In this document: positions 22,576 through 38,800 of the stretch, one piece after another
Layout of the letters: each line of letters begins with the position of its first letter
Numbering within the stretch: the first letter of the stretch is position 1
NCBI GenBank assembly: GCA_008711295.1
Contig: VUYV01000149.1
Coordinates: 558,001 to 622,000 of the forward strand
Source: Anarhynchus alexandrinus
Lineage: Eukaryota > Chordata > Aves > Charadriiformes > Charadriidae
Direction of reading: 5' to 3'
DNA: 64,000 bases
Made by a program: the position numbers and the translations under genes
Notes under the pieces: generated by a model
Told to the model about the DNA's origin: nothing
The model's input: the letters and a program-made list of their open reading frames with translations, nothing else
The model's database searches: none

Positions 22576-24499
22576 TAGGCTTGCTGCATAGTTTAGAAGC
22601 ATCTAGGTCTTGTCAAACACGTCAAAATGTTTTAAATGTAACCACTCAATGCACATTTATAAAGTCTGTCGTAGTTAAGCAGCTAGGAGGACCAAGCTGT
22701 TTAATGGGATCAGAAACAGTAGGGGAAACAGAACAGATGCAATAGAGGGATTTAGTCACCTTTCTTACGTTGTTTACATTGGGAAGGGCCTCAGTGAGCT
22801 TTTTTGCCTCCTAAAAAAATGTAAGTTTGGGCTTTGGCAAAAGTTTGTTAAAACGTAACATAGAGAGTTACATTTTAATGCGAGTATCTATCCTGCTCCT
22901 TCTATACTGAAATTTCATTTTGAGACTTTTCTGCTTTAGTAGGCATGTAACAACAAATTTAAAAAAAAAAAAAACCACACAAAAATCAAGATCCATTTTA
23001 CCAATATCTGGAGAAGCTCTAATCGGGAGCAAAATGTTTGCCATAGTCAAGAAATAATGCTGATCTTAAGTAGTATAGATAAGCAAGTAATCAGTATTAA
23101 GTGACACAAATAACACTCTGTTTTGACATTTGATATCTAGAATGGATATTAAAAGGGGGAAAAAATTCTAATTTATTAGATTACTGGACTATTCTTCAGG
23201 CCTTGCTAGCAATGGATGCTTTTTATAGGTTTTATTTTGGAGAAGGGAGGGAAGGAGGAGGAATGTTTCTTGCTGCAGGCATTAGTAGGGGCTAATAATA
23301 GGTTCTATTGCTCCACAATAATAAGTGAACTTGCTCAAAGGACTGGTAATTCTATCAATTGGGTATTGTGTTCTTGTCACTATGTCATCCCTGTTAAATT
23401 ACATGTGTTGTCTTTCAGATTTTTTCTTTATAGAGAGACTTCCATATAAGCTGTAAATGTAAATTTATGATTCTTAGGAGCTTTTGAGCTCCGTTGTGAA
23501 AGTCTTGCTCCATCTTACCAACAACTGGCAGCTTATTTGGAATGCTTAAAGGAGGTGATGATCTGTTTATGCTGGAGCTATTTAGACCACAATAATTGCC
23601 AGGTTTTGAAGAGAGATGGTCTGTAATATCATTAGGCTTACAGCGTGTTTTGAGAATGTCTAGTGAGTCTAAGGAAATTGTAATTTCAGATCCTCTAAAA
23701 CAGGTGTAGAAGGTCATGGTAATTCATGTGATATGAATCTTGGAACGAGGACTTCTGTGAACTTTATAGGGAGTTTTAATGGCTTTTTGATGAGTTTTAT
23801 GGTTTAAAATACTTTATACTGAGCCCCAATGAAAAGAAAACCAGGCTTTTTCACCTTCTTCTAATGACTTCTTTGTGTCTCTGGAAAACCCATGCATACT
23901 TTGAAGGACACAGCCCAACCAATTTTCTGATAAGCCTAGGAAATACAGTCTTTTTCTTTCTAAACTCCATGAGGCTCAGCTTTGCAGGGAGATGTTGTTC
24001 TAAACTCAGTTTTTTGATAAATAAATTCCAAATTAATGAGAATTATTTATATTTTGATGAACTAATACTTCTCTTTTTTTTGTAGTAGGTTTCTGGAAAG
24101 ACTAGTATATCAAGTTTTTCTATTTTTTTTCTATGATGTGGCAATAAAATATATTGTGTTTGAACATACAGTAATGCCTGTGAGACATCAGGCACATCAG
24201 AAATCCAGAAGTTACTGTCTAGTTCTGTGAAATGGTAGTATAAAAAAAAAATCTTAACCACAGCAGCTAGGCATAATAAACTTAAAGTCGATGTACTATA
24301 ACGCCTTTTGGAGCATGTTTGGAAATAAAAATTAGTTATCAGTTTAACCACTGCCATTCCACAACAGCAGCATGTTGTGCTTTGCCAACTAAGTGATGGA
24401 ATGCAATAATAGAGACGTAAGGACAGGTACTCTCACTGAGGAAAGTATTATTCATATATTTGTGTTTGTGTGTGTATTAAATGAAAGCAATTAGATGTA

Positions 24500-24539
24500 C
24501 TGTGCGTGTATATATGTGTGTGCGTGCGCATGTGTGTAT
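24500..24539. repeat. GT-rich alternating tract
   Basis: The stretch alternates TGTGCGTGTATATATGTGTG with further GCGTGCGCATGTGTG, almost strictly pyrimidine/purine. It is an imperfect (TG)n microsatellite. Confidence 0.75.
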
Positions 24540-25084
24540 CTAATTAATTTTTCCCTTTATTGTTTAGATGTAGTAAGGGGAATGTTTTCCAATACTTAGT
24601 TACCTCTCTGGAGATACATAATCTTCTTAAGAATCTCTGGTGCCCCATATCTCAGTTTTGTGGCCTCATGTTGTGTTACTGATATATTTGTGATATTGTA
24701 ATCTACTTTCTGTTAAAAGACTATAAGCCAAATTCTTTCTTTGGAAACATGCTTATTATTCTCAGTGACTTGAACTGTTCAAATATCCCAAGGCAAAAAA
24801 ACACTCACTGTTAACTTAGCTGATGGAATTAATGACCTCAGGAGAAAACCTGAGGAAACCTTTCTCCTTCTTTCCTCAGAAATTCTGAATATAATGGTAG
24901 TGGGATAGCAGAGAAAAATTTTAATTTGCTTTTATTAACAAAACACTGGTTATTAAAATTAGTAGTATTGTGATAATCTTCTTTAGTCTTATTTCATTCA
25001 TTATTTACACTTTCATGTGAATGCCCCATCCTTACTAACAATGCCTCTTTCAGTAATTGTATGTTATATGTCAACTTTGCTTAT

Positions 25085-25745
25085 AAGAAAGTGGATGAAA
25101 AATTTGACATGAGCTGGCAATGTGCACTTGCAGCCCAGAAAGCCAGTCGTATCCTGGGCTGCATAAAACGAAGCATGGCCAGTAGGTCAAGAGGTGATTC
25201 TCCCCCCTCTGCTCTGGTGAGACCCCACCTGGAGTACTGTGTCCAGCTCTGGGGCCGCCAGTGCAAGAAAGACATGGACCCGTTGGGGCAGGTCCAGACA
25301 AGGAGCCACAAAAGTGATTGGAAAGCTGGAACAGCTCTCTTGTGAAGAAAGGCTGAGCGAGTTGGGTTTCTTGGGATTGTTCAGCCTGGGAAGAGAAGTC
25401 CCTGGGAAGACCTTATTGCAGCCTTTCAATATGAAGAGAGGGCTTATAAAAAAGACAGAGAGAGACATTTTCCCAAGGCCTGTGGTGACAGGACAAGGAG
25501 CAGCGTTTTTTAAACTGAAAGAGGGACATAAGGAAGAAATCTTTTTACAACGGGAGTGGTGAGACACAGTAACAGGTTGCCCAGAGAAACTGTGGATGCT
25601 CCATCACTGGAAGTGTCCAAGGTCAGGTTGGATGGGGCTTTAAGCAACATGATCTACTGAAAGATGTCCTTGCCCATAGGAAGGGGATTGGATTACATGA
25701 TCTTTAAAGGTCCCTTCCAACCCAAACCATTCTATGATTCTATAA
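25085..25745 (+). mobile_element. CR1 LINE, 5'-truncated copy 2 (diverged)
   Basis: This is a sense-orientation CR1 3' fragment ending ATTCTATGATTCTAT (25729-25743). Recognisable ORF2 pieces are [40 protein letters not shown] and LEQLSCEERLSELG, but they lie in different frames. The reading frame is broken within the RPHLEYC to CEERL stretch and again further on. It is more diverged than copies 1 and 3, so it is an older insertion. Confidence 0.92.
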
Positions 25746-26354
25746 GAAAAGAGGTCCCTCGTGCAGGTATCTTTTCAAAACTTATCTCATTTTTACAGTT
25801 ACTCATCATAGGTTGTTTCTTGCTTTCTTTATTGGTCAGATCTAAAAGTGATGGTCAAATTATCAAAATAAAGAGCAATGCCTGATGGTATGGTGTCAAA
25901 GCAGACTAGCAGAATGATCAAAACCAAATCTATTTTAAACCAGGAACATCTGTGTTTTTTATCATTAATATCCGTGAATGCTTGTCAAGAGATATGCCAT
26001 ACTGGATTAGCAAATGGGTAAAAACTGCTGAAGAGTGGTTGCTCTCGAAGAAAATTGCAAACATACTGTCAGTGCTCTCAAGCACTCGGTACATCAGAAA
26101 GAATTGACTCAGAATACTTACTACTTGGTTAGAGGAAAAGTACTACTGAAAACTATTTGCATAGGTATACTGAGTTATTAGATAAAACTCGTAATTTGAG
26201 AATCTTCTTGCTCAGGAACTTTAGGTGTCTTTTGCTTGCTGGTGTTATAAATTCTGCCTATATTATAGTAAGTGCAGAAAAAAAGCTGGTAAAGCAGAGC
26301 ACAGGAGGCAACTAGCTAAGCAAACAAGGGAAATATGAATTTAAGTTTGATTAA

Positions 26355-29927
<3,573 letters not shown>

Positions 29928-30217
29928 TAAACCAATCAAAGATTTGATATTGTTCATAATCCTATTACATTGTTGTTTCCTTGGTCTCTCACAATGTCAT
30001 ATTTAGCACACATTGAAATACAGGGTGCTCTCTAAGTACTTCAAGAATAGATATAGCAGTAAGGATAATTTATCCCAGTGTTCATTTTGATTTTTGTTAA
30101 TTTTCTTATCTTTTCTTTCCCTAAGCAGGGCGTGCTATCACCAAGGTCTTCTTCAGTTAGGCTTTTTTTTGAAAGACGTTTGATTCATAACCTAGTCCTC
30201 TAGTCACAAAAAAGTAT

Positions 30218-30331
30218 AGTAAGGGCAAATGCACTGTAACCTTCCCTGCAATCGAGTACCCCATGTAGCATGTGTATGTTCAGCCATGGCAAATTTTTTG
30301 AAAGTGCAAAGTTGTTCGGGTTCTGTGTCAA
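30218..30331 (+). repeat. ~110-bp direct repeat, copy B
   Basis: This is the partner of 27832-27939, starting AGTAAGGGCAAATGCACTGT and including CATGTAGCATGTGTATGTTC and AGCCATGGC. The 3' end carries a few extra bases relative to copy A. Confidence 0.88.
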
Positions 30332-32840
30332 CCCACTCATTGCCTTGCTGAAACTGCCATTCTATCAATCCATGGTAGCCTTGTTACAGGCACAGGACTA
30401 AGTCCAGTGCATTTGATACACACCCGCAGTGATCCTCCATCCACCTACCTCTGTGTGCGAAGGACGGAAGAGAGAATGAAAGAAAAAGGTTATTTTCCTA
30501 TAATAGTTGCAGAAAAGTGCAATTTAATTCACGTTTTAAAATTCTGCTGCTATTCTGTTATGTACAAACACATATTGCAAAGTTAATAATAATGTTATTT
30601 TTTTTCATCTTTGAATGAGTTGTTATTTAAGTTGATGTCTCCTGATACACTAAAAAAAAAAGTGCAAAACGTGAAGTTACATTTTGCTTCTCACATGTAA
30701 AGATAGATATAGATCAATTAGTTTGCCACTATGAAGAAACAGGCAAGAAATTGCCGACTGCAACTGAATACTGAAATGGTTCTGATGGAATTGTAATGAA
30801 TAGATGCTAGCTTTCAAAACTGATTATTTGTCCTCTTATGGAAAAAATTAACTTTTTGGACAGTTGGGCCTCAGATTTTTTTTGAAGAAATAAGCTCAGA
30901 GTCATGACAGCTTGTAATGCATATGTTGCTGAAAAACACCACTATTAGATTGTTCTAATGTAGTTAATACCTAACGATGGGATTTGATTTATGGCCTTGC
31001 AGGGAAAAAACCTAAAATCAGTTTGATAATTCTTGGAAATAAAAGATTTGTTTTCAACTGATGGGAAAATACCAACTTTGGGAGGGGGAAAGAAAAGCAG
31101 GGAGAAAAATCGTAACAGTTTTATTAGATCATTCAGCTGTGAAGGATTTCCCACAGCCTTTGGTCAATGTACTATTTGGCCTCTAAATTTTGTTATACAT
31201 CGTTATTATATAACCATTAAGAATGATATCTGTTTTCAATTTAAAGATGGGAATAGTTGCCCAAGCCTTACTGCAAGAGCTCAGCCATTAAATTAAAGCT
31301 GGTATTGGAATACCTTAACCATTTTATCACTGAAAGACTGCAATTTCACTTAAACGAAATACAGAGGAAAAAAATCTTTCTCATGGTCAGTATTTAATGA
31401 CCAGAAAAGAAAAACACAAGCTAAGAAAATGCATTATTTACTTATTTACATGATATACAGTCTGTGGCAAGTCTTCTCTTTATGGAGCTCTACAGTAAGA
31501 GACTTCTTTTCCTTTAGAAGAGGTGCTTCTCTTCCTCCTCAGCCTTTTTTCTCCTGCTATGACTTATTCTAATTCAGCACAAACCAAATTTGTTATCCCG
31601 TTCTTTTATCACAGTCTCCTGAACCTGCTGTTTTTGTGAACCACTAAAACCAATCAAGATTTTCAAGTTTAGATGTTAAAGTTGGCACTTTTAAAAGTGA
31701 TTTAAGGTGTAATTTCTAGGAAGCCAATCTGAGATGCTTTGAGGGAGAGTTTTCTAAAAGGTGACCCTCATCACTTCTGAAAACCAGGTCTTTCTAAAAT
31801 ATTTCATGTTACATTCCCAGAATTATTGATCACTTTTGAAAACCATGGTAGTTTTCCTGGGAATAATATTTAGTTCCTTAATCTACATCCAGTCTGTTGA
31901 GTCTGCCATTACCTGAACTGGGCATGTGTCTGCAGACATGGAAAACAAATTAAGAAACAAAAAGACATGTAAACATCCTAAGAAAAGAATTAGAGCAGAA
32001 TCTATCAGCCTGGCTGAAAGAGGTCATGAAGGAGAGGTGTCTTCTATCACACAGAATCACTACCAAATACAGTTGTTTCTCTGTGTACTGTCTTGCAAGT
32101 ACTTCTTCACCATCAGTTTCATCAGATACCAAACAATCTCAAGTAGCTTCTTTCTGTAAGAGTGCTGGCATTATAGTGTTTTGAAAGCTGGGAAGCTGAA
32201 GCAGTTTCAGTAAGTATTTAGATGACTAGCACTTACCCTTTCTTTTTTTATCGTGTTCTGTCTTTGCTCACGTCACACCAATTCGTTAATTTTCCAAGTT
32301 TACATCATATTTTTCAACCCCCAAAGTGCATTTACAAAAGGTTCTGTAGTAGTGTAGAAACTGGGGGTTTTTTGACATTTCTTTTAAAAATAATATAATG
32401 AAAGTGGAGTTGTGGATTGTGAAGTTCAGGGAGACCCTCAGCAAACCAGTTCATTTTCATCCTAAAAATATTTGGTACCTTTTCATGTTTCTTCACTATA
32501 TCCATTCGAGTTTTCTGAAACTGTAAGATATATCCTCACCAACTTTCTTGCAACTGTCTGATTCTATCTCCATCTTTCACACATTTGGGCTTCAGAGATG
32601 TGATTGCTCACTGCTGAAACAAAGACAAACAAAAATGAAAATCACAACACTTTGTTACTAAATATGTCTAACAGTTAACTTTATAGGAGATTTTCCTTTT
32701 AAGTGTTCAATATGTTCCAGGTAATATCTTGTTTAAATAGCCTTCTGCTCATATTTTTATTCAAGCTGGCAAAAAAAAATCCGAACAAAGAGAAAGTGAC
32801 TGCCCAAGAGGGTAACACTGAAAAGTATTTGAAATGATTG

Positions 32841-32887
32841 TGTTATAACATTTTGTAATATTTTGTGTGTTATAACATTTTTGTAAT
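32841..32887. repeat. Tandem duplication, ~27-bp period
   Basis: TGTTATAACATTTTGTAAT at 32841-32859 is repeated with one extra T at 32868-32887. It is a simple local duplication. Confidence 0.8.
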
Positions 32888-33599
32888 TTTTAAGATTATT
32901 AGCCATCTCCTGTATTAATTACTTCCAAGGACCACTTTGGTGGACAAACATAATAAGAAGAGGGGCTGAGTTTATCAGCATTTATTAGTAATAAGGACAC
33001 AAAGTAAGAGATAGCCCTGTACAAAGTCAAACAGGGAGATAGTCAAACCCACACCTTTCAGAAACCTCATTTTTGATAAAGGCTGAGAAAAGCATTTCAA
33101 CTTGCCAAAACAAAGGGAAGCTGAACACATGAACCAACATAGTATAGTAAGATCTATAAGCATGAGATGCAACTAATTTTCAGCTGACATTAACATACAT
33201 TAGATTATTACCAGTCATTAGAAATACCCAAACTCTAATTGCAGAAGTATCAGTCTTGCTAAGTTTTTTTTAAATCATTACATTTAAATACTTAGATCCT
33301 CTTTTAGTTTTTTGAGAAAGGACAACATTTTTTCCAGCCTTAAACTTGCTCCATAGCTGTCTATTGCCAATGTGGTTTAATGATGCAAGTAATGCTGGTT
33401 GTTTACAGAGTGAACTAAGTATTTTTGGACTAAAATGGAGTTGCATAACTGTAAAGTACTATTATGAATATACTTATCTTAGTTTTTCAAAAAGTTTATA
33501 GATCTCGTTAAAATATCAGCGTTCTTTTGTAATTAGCAGATTATTATACTATTGTTATTGAATGAGGTTTATGTTTTCAGTACTTTTTTGTAATTTTAG

Positions 33600-33788
<189 letters not shown>

Positions 33789-34489
33789 TAAAAGTAAACG
33801 CCCACATGGTCTAGAAAAAAACCCTCTTAATCTTTGATCAAGGCAAGATAATGTTATAAGGAAAGCCACAGAGAGTTTGTGTATGTGAATGATGGTACTT
33901 GTTCATTGCATTTCAAAGGAGGAACACATGAAATAGTAAAATAGGTGAACTAAACAAAGGGGGGGGAGGGTGTATAGCAGAAGAGAGAAAGTGAAAAGAT
34001 TATAAAATGGTAAGATGCAAAAATAGGAATACTTTTTTTTTGAGACTACTGTGAATGGACATTCTGTTTCTACTTCAGTGATAACAGCTCATAAAATAGT
34101 GCTACTTGGAAAATGCTGCCTGTGACAATGGCTAGCAAAATGTTATGAAGGCTTTCTATAGCATACTGTTTTATTTTGTCAAAAATATATTGTTGCTGCC
34201 ACTTCTGCAATAACAGAATCATTTTAATTGTTGAGTCTAAACTATAAAGTACCATTAAATATTGAAATGTATGTGTTGGCTACTATGGATGACTTCGTAG
34301 AACTATCTACCTTTTTATTTTTAAAAAACCTCAACTGTTGCTAAATAGAACAATCCATGGCATTTTTTAATATACTAAATATTTGCACTGAATCATGATG
34401 CTAAATATAGTATAGATTAGGATATCTAGTAAAATTTTTCCTGTATTGACAAAAAAATTATTTGAACTATTTCGCCTTTTTCATTGCAG

Positions 34490-34645
34490 TGAAGTAGCAT
34501 GTTTCATAGCATTCTTGTGCTCTCTACTTGATCTTTCTAAGATCAAGTATTTGTGCCAGCTTGCAGAAGAGAGCAGCATGAAAGACAGATATGTACTTGC
34601 CATATCAGATGTGAATGTTTTACATGATGCTTACAAGAAAAAGAG
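34490..34645 (+). CDS. Candidate exon of an unrecognised nested gene (A)
   Basis: This 156-nt open segment has a pyrimidine-rich acceptor (CGCCTTTTTCATTGCAG) and a donor AAGAG|GTGAAT. In the open frame it encodes EVACFIAFLCSLLDLSKIKY, then LCQLAEESSMKDRYVLAISD and VNVLHDAYKKK, ending with two nucleotides (AG) of a split codon. That phase matches the start of the segment at 35692, giving ...YKKK-R-KPAKEEL. An in-frame ATG at 34578 has A at -3, so a 53-residue product starting there is possible. Joining it to the ATP2B2 exon 33600-33782 gives an immediate TGA, so it is not an ATP2B2 coding exon in that configuration. I do not recognise the protein. It may be a chance open frame. Confidence 0.3.
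34526..34548. repeat. Perfect 10-bp inverted repeat
   Basis: ACTTGATCTT and AAGATCAAGT are separated by TCT, inside the exon-like segment 34490-34645. This is a small potential hairpin. Confidence 0.8.
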
Positions 34646-35691
34646 GTGAATAATTAAGAAAAATAGTTTTTTCTTTAAAGAATCTTTTAAAGAACATTTT
34701 TATCTCAGAAGATTTTGATTTTTGTCTTCATTCAAGATAAACAGTCCTTTCTCTCTATTTCCATCTACAAATTAATACATTTTTTTCTGGAGAAAAAGGT
34801 GCAGCCCTGCATTTTTGAAAAAAACGCGGGAAAGCAGTTAACTGAAACTAGGATAGTTAGGTGTCTCTAGTGCATCCACAGAGCAAAAAAGAAAGAGGGT
34901 GGAAACTGGGTTTGGATAAATTCCCAAGGTTCTGTGGTAAGTAATTAAATACGGATCTTCAGCTTTGGGGTTGTGTGTCTTGACTCTGTTGAGTCAGGAG
35001 CACTCATCATTAGAGAAAATTCAAATTGTCATAGTATAAAGGTGACAAACAGGTGCCCAGGAAATCATGATCTCTATGAAGAGTTGACCTCTAAATGTGC
35101 ATTCTTTTCTTCCTGATGGCTACAGGAGGAGTGTTGTCTGTTGGCATTTCTGTCAGGATGTCTTTCTGGTTGTGGTGAGTGTAAACAGCTACAAGCACAA
35201 AAAAGCAAATTACATCCTTTCAGTTCTTCTTCTAGTCTGAGAGGTAGCTTTTAGTTCCTCTGCATATCTTTGTCCATTTAATTCACAGATAAATTATTAT
35301 TCTTTTATACTACTTAAAACAAAATGAACGTTAATTATATTTCTCTGCTAACATCCATCTTAGTTTCCTTTCTGCTCTTAGTTGTAGAAATATCTTTGGT
35401 AGGATGTATTGTTTCTCTCTTGCCAAGAGGCCTCTTGTGATTTTTTTCTCATTTTGTTTATTCAGTGACTTTGATTTTTACATCCATTTCACATTTGTGG
35501 AATGATAATGAAAAAAGGAAATGGGCCAACAGATTCAAAAAGAGTTCCAAGGTGTCTACTGGAGGGTGATGAACTTACATGCAGGTCAAGTTAGATCCAT
35601 TGTTGGATGGACCTTGAGTTGAGTGCATTTTGATGCGCTATGTGTTGTGGCCCATCCAAATAAATTCATACACTTGTACTACATTTCTCAG

Positions 35692-35785
35692 GAAGCCAGC
35701 TAAAGAAGAGTTGATGGAAGAAGATGAGGATGTCTGTAGCATCCTTGGGGAGCTGGAGGATTTGCAAGAATCCTCTGATGTCTAA
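35692..35785 (+). CDS. Candidate terminal exon with acidic tail (B)
   Basis: After the acceptor ACTACATTTCTCAG, the sequence reads G|AAG CCA..., encoding KPAKEELMEEDEDVCSILGE and then LEDLQESSDV before TAA at 35783-35785. The 30 residues contain 12 Asp or Glu and end SSDV, a fit to the class I PDZ-ligand pattern (S/T-x-hydrophobic). A canonical AATAAA lies at 35865-35870, 80 nt past the stop, as expected of a compact last exon. The phase (needs two preceding nucleotides) fits the donor at 34645 but none of the ATP2B2 exons here. A weaker alternative acceptor (GGAAG|CCA) would be in phase with the ATP2B2 exon ending 33782. No family is recognised. Confidence 0.35.
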
Positions 35786-35864
35786 TGCACTTCTGGAGAT
35801 ACGGAAGAAGAAGGTAGAGCATCCCCTCACTTTATATATATAAGAGGATGACAGTAAGATTAGG

Positions 35865-35870
35865 AATAAA
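35865..35870 (+). promoter_or_regulatory. AATAAA polyadenylation signal (candidate)
   Basis: AATAAA lies 80 nt downstream of the TAA of the acidic open frame, within the ATP2B2 intron. Such hexamers are common by chance in AT-rich DNA, so it counts only in combination with the exon-like segments. Confidence 0.3.
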
Positions 35871-38800
35871 CTCTAGACTCTCTTACGACTAGATTGATCG
35901 TTCAAATTCTAACAAGACCAGTTTCCACTATCATATGCTTGTGCTGTATATTAGATTATTTTAGCTTATTTTCTATTCAGTCATTATTGGACAGTCACAG
36001 CACTCAACAAAAGCCTTCACTCCTAAATCAGTTACAAAGAATCTGCGATAGTGGGTTTTTTCAGATAACTGACAGATCTCCCTTGGAATGCTCCCATTAA
36101 AAACTCATCCAAACTGACAAAAACTTTGCAGTACTAAAGACATTTTTTTTCTTTTTGGCGCCCTCTCTCAAAACAGAGGTTTCAAATATAGACACCAGAG
36201 AAAGGATTTCCACTGTTGATTCTTCATACTGAAACATATTTCTATGAAGACATGCACGAATTTACTTTAAAGGTTTATAAAAAATGCACATAACCAAGTC
36301 AAAGAGACTGGCTATCTACTTCTGATTTTTTGTCTCCTTTTGTTCATTTAGATATTTCGTTGTCTTATAAATATACTGTAGGGCTTCTCTGGATGGATGG
36401 ATGTTCTCCTTCCCTGAATGGGAGTGTTTCCTTATGGGATAGCTCTCTCAGAAGACCACTAACGTATGAAGTTTCACAAATGACTCATCCTAGTTATGCA
36501 AGTTTCAGAAAGATATAAAGGTGGTCTCAAATTGCATATAGACAGGGCTTTTCAACCTCTGCTAGTTTTCAGCAATTTTTTCCAAGTCTTTGTTGCAGTT
36601 CTCGGGAATCCTTCATTCTGAAGGAATAAAAGAGTTGAGAGAAGACTGATCGTACCATCTTGGCAGATCTAATAGCCTTTGGAAAGTTCAGCAAGTTCAC
36701 CTTCAGGCAAAACTGTGTCATCTGAGTAACAACTGAAAGTCATTGCATCTTTTTTAATTGTATATTGAAAAGTTTCTCTAGTTACCTCACATTTTAGTAT
36801 GGAAAAATTGTGAAATGTGGAGGTTTGAAAACTTTTCAAGCTACGTGTCAGATTTTTAGAACACTGGGCCTGATTCTTTCCTCCTCTGCTTCATTCATCC
36901 TATAATTCAGTTTGCTTTGTCTGCTTAAGGTGGGAAATAACTGTCTAGAAATGTTTTGAGAATTAAAAGCAAAAACTGAAAAATATACAGGTGCCATGCT
37001 AGCTGCTACTGAAAAGAGATTATTCCTCATTAGATACTGAAAAAATACATAGAGGTGCTGTACTACATTTTCTTTCCCTTCCTCTCTTCATTCAGACTTT
37101 TCTCTCGAACCAGTGCAAACCCTATAGCAATGAAAGTCACTCCTGGCAGGTGGGTTTCAAGTTAGATAAAAAGCTAGCACCTGGTTTTATGGCTTTCCCT
37201 ATAGCCTTGAATACAGAAAACATTGCAGCAGCCCAGTGCAAGTGGAATGGAAACTGTTTTATTTTATGCAGAAAAGTTTTTTTGTCTTTTTTCTTTATTT
37301 GTTTGTTTTTAAAATAATATCCTGGTTGGAGATAAGGTGAATGAGACCTGGGTCTCATTAATGACAACAGAAATGCTTGCTGAAAATCTGTTCCGTGTTA
37401 AACATCAGAAAAATGTTTGTTCTGCCAGGACTATTCTGCTACTACAAGATCCTTTTTTTTTTTCTTTTAACTACTAATCACTGGTATTATTATTAGCTGT
37501 ACGTACCTTGAAAATACAGATCTTCTAGAGTGTAGAAAATACAAAAAAAAGAGAGGTGAAAAATTCCAACCTTACAAATGAGTTTCAAATGTAGGACAGT
37601 ATTTTTTTCTCTACCTGAAGGCCTATAATCAAAACATGATTGCATTCTTTGTTTTGTTGTAAATTTTTCAAACTTTTCATGATATGTCTTATCATTTACT
37701 TTCTCCTTTTTAGCAACTTGAATTGTTCTAAATAAATGCATTCGTCATTAAAAAATCACATCTTAATTTTAAATGCATTATTAATTTTTTTTTTCTATGA
37801 ACTCTTTTTTCTTTATTCTTCTCTGGTTTTGGAAGATAAACTTTTGGGCCAATTTCTTCTCTTCTTTCTTGGCTTCAGGCAGAACACAGCCCTGTATGTT
37901 CAGATTTTAAGATTCTGAAAAGGTTGTCATCCTCCCCCCTATGAATTATATTCATGAAGATCTGTAGTTACTTTCTTCAGGAGAATGAGTAAATTACACA
38001 CCTCTAATTCTTGTTCTCTGGAGAAACTATTAAATACAGATCTTCCCTTATCTTTTCACTCTTATACCAAGGTCTTTCCTTTCAGTTTGTTAGGAAGACG
38101 TTTGTACATCTAGCGATGCCTTTTGGCTTAGGATTTATCATCTGTCTTCCGTGGTGATATGCGCTTCATGCTCTCAGTAGGAGCCTTTAAAATCTTTTTT
38201 GAATGGTCTCTTTTGAAGAGTGCTCTGTCACCTGTGTTAGATCATGAAAACCCAAGATCTGTATTTAATTCTACTTTTGTACAGTGAACATTTCAGGTGA
38301 GTATTTAGTATGCCTTCATATATAACCAATGGTTTGAGCCATATGTTTTTTTCTAGATGCCAATGTGAACCTTAGCTAATGATACACTTGTACCCCTATT
38401 CCATATGCTAACTCACCTCATATTTTTTTTTACTGTGGTGTTTGTGTTGGACATGTAATTCAAAATAAGTCTGCTGCAGAAAACACTGAGAGCAGAGCTG
38501 TAAAATGTTGTGATGACTGCTTAATACTGTCCATCTATTAGTGTGCACATTTAAATGGATGTTGTAAACAGGACTGTCAAACAGTGGGTCAGTGAACAAA
38601 TCAGCTGTTTCATGTTTGTATAGTAAAAGTTCAGTGTGAAAATTTTACAGCAGTAACCTTTGATCCCTTTTACAGCTGGCCATGGTATGATTTTTCCCAT
38701 AAAAACATGCAGGAAAATAAACAATGATGACCAAAAATAAGATTATGGGAGGGGATACATCCTTACTATTAAAGATGAAGCCATATGATTTTTTTTATTC

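Noticed and set aside
31926..32030. Lys/Arg-rich plus-strand segment (MENKLRNKKTCKHPKKRIRA...) as an exon
   Set aside because: The acceptor is weak and the donor is only GAG|GTGTCT. Its phase does not connect to the 34490 segment, and the opposite strand is also open there.
32546..32612. Minus-strand exon-like segment (SLKPKCVKDGDRIRQLQESW)
   Set aside because: It has a good pyrimidine tract and a GTGAGG donor, but the open frame has a TGA at its start and no in-phase partner exon was found.
34490..34645. Splicing of this segment to ATP2B2 exon 33600-33782
   Set aside because: The join reads TGA immediately after RIQTQ, so it cannot extend the pump. It is considered only as part of a separate transcript.
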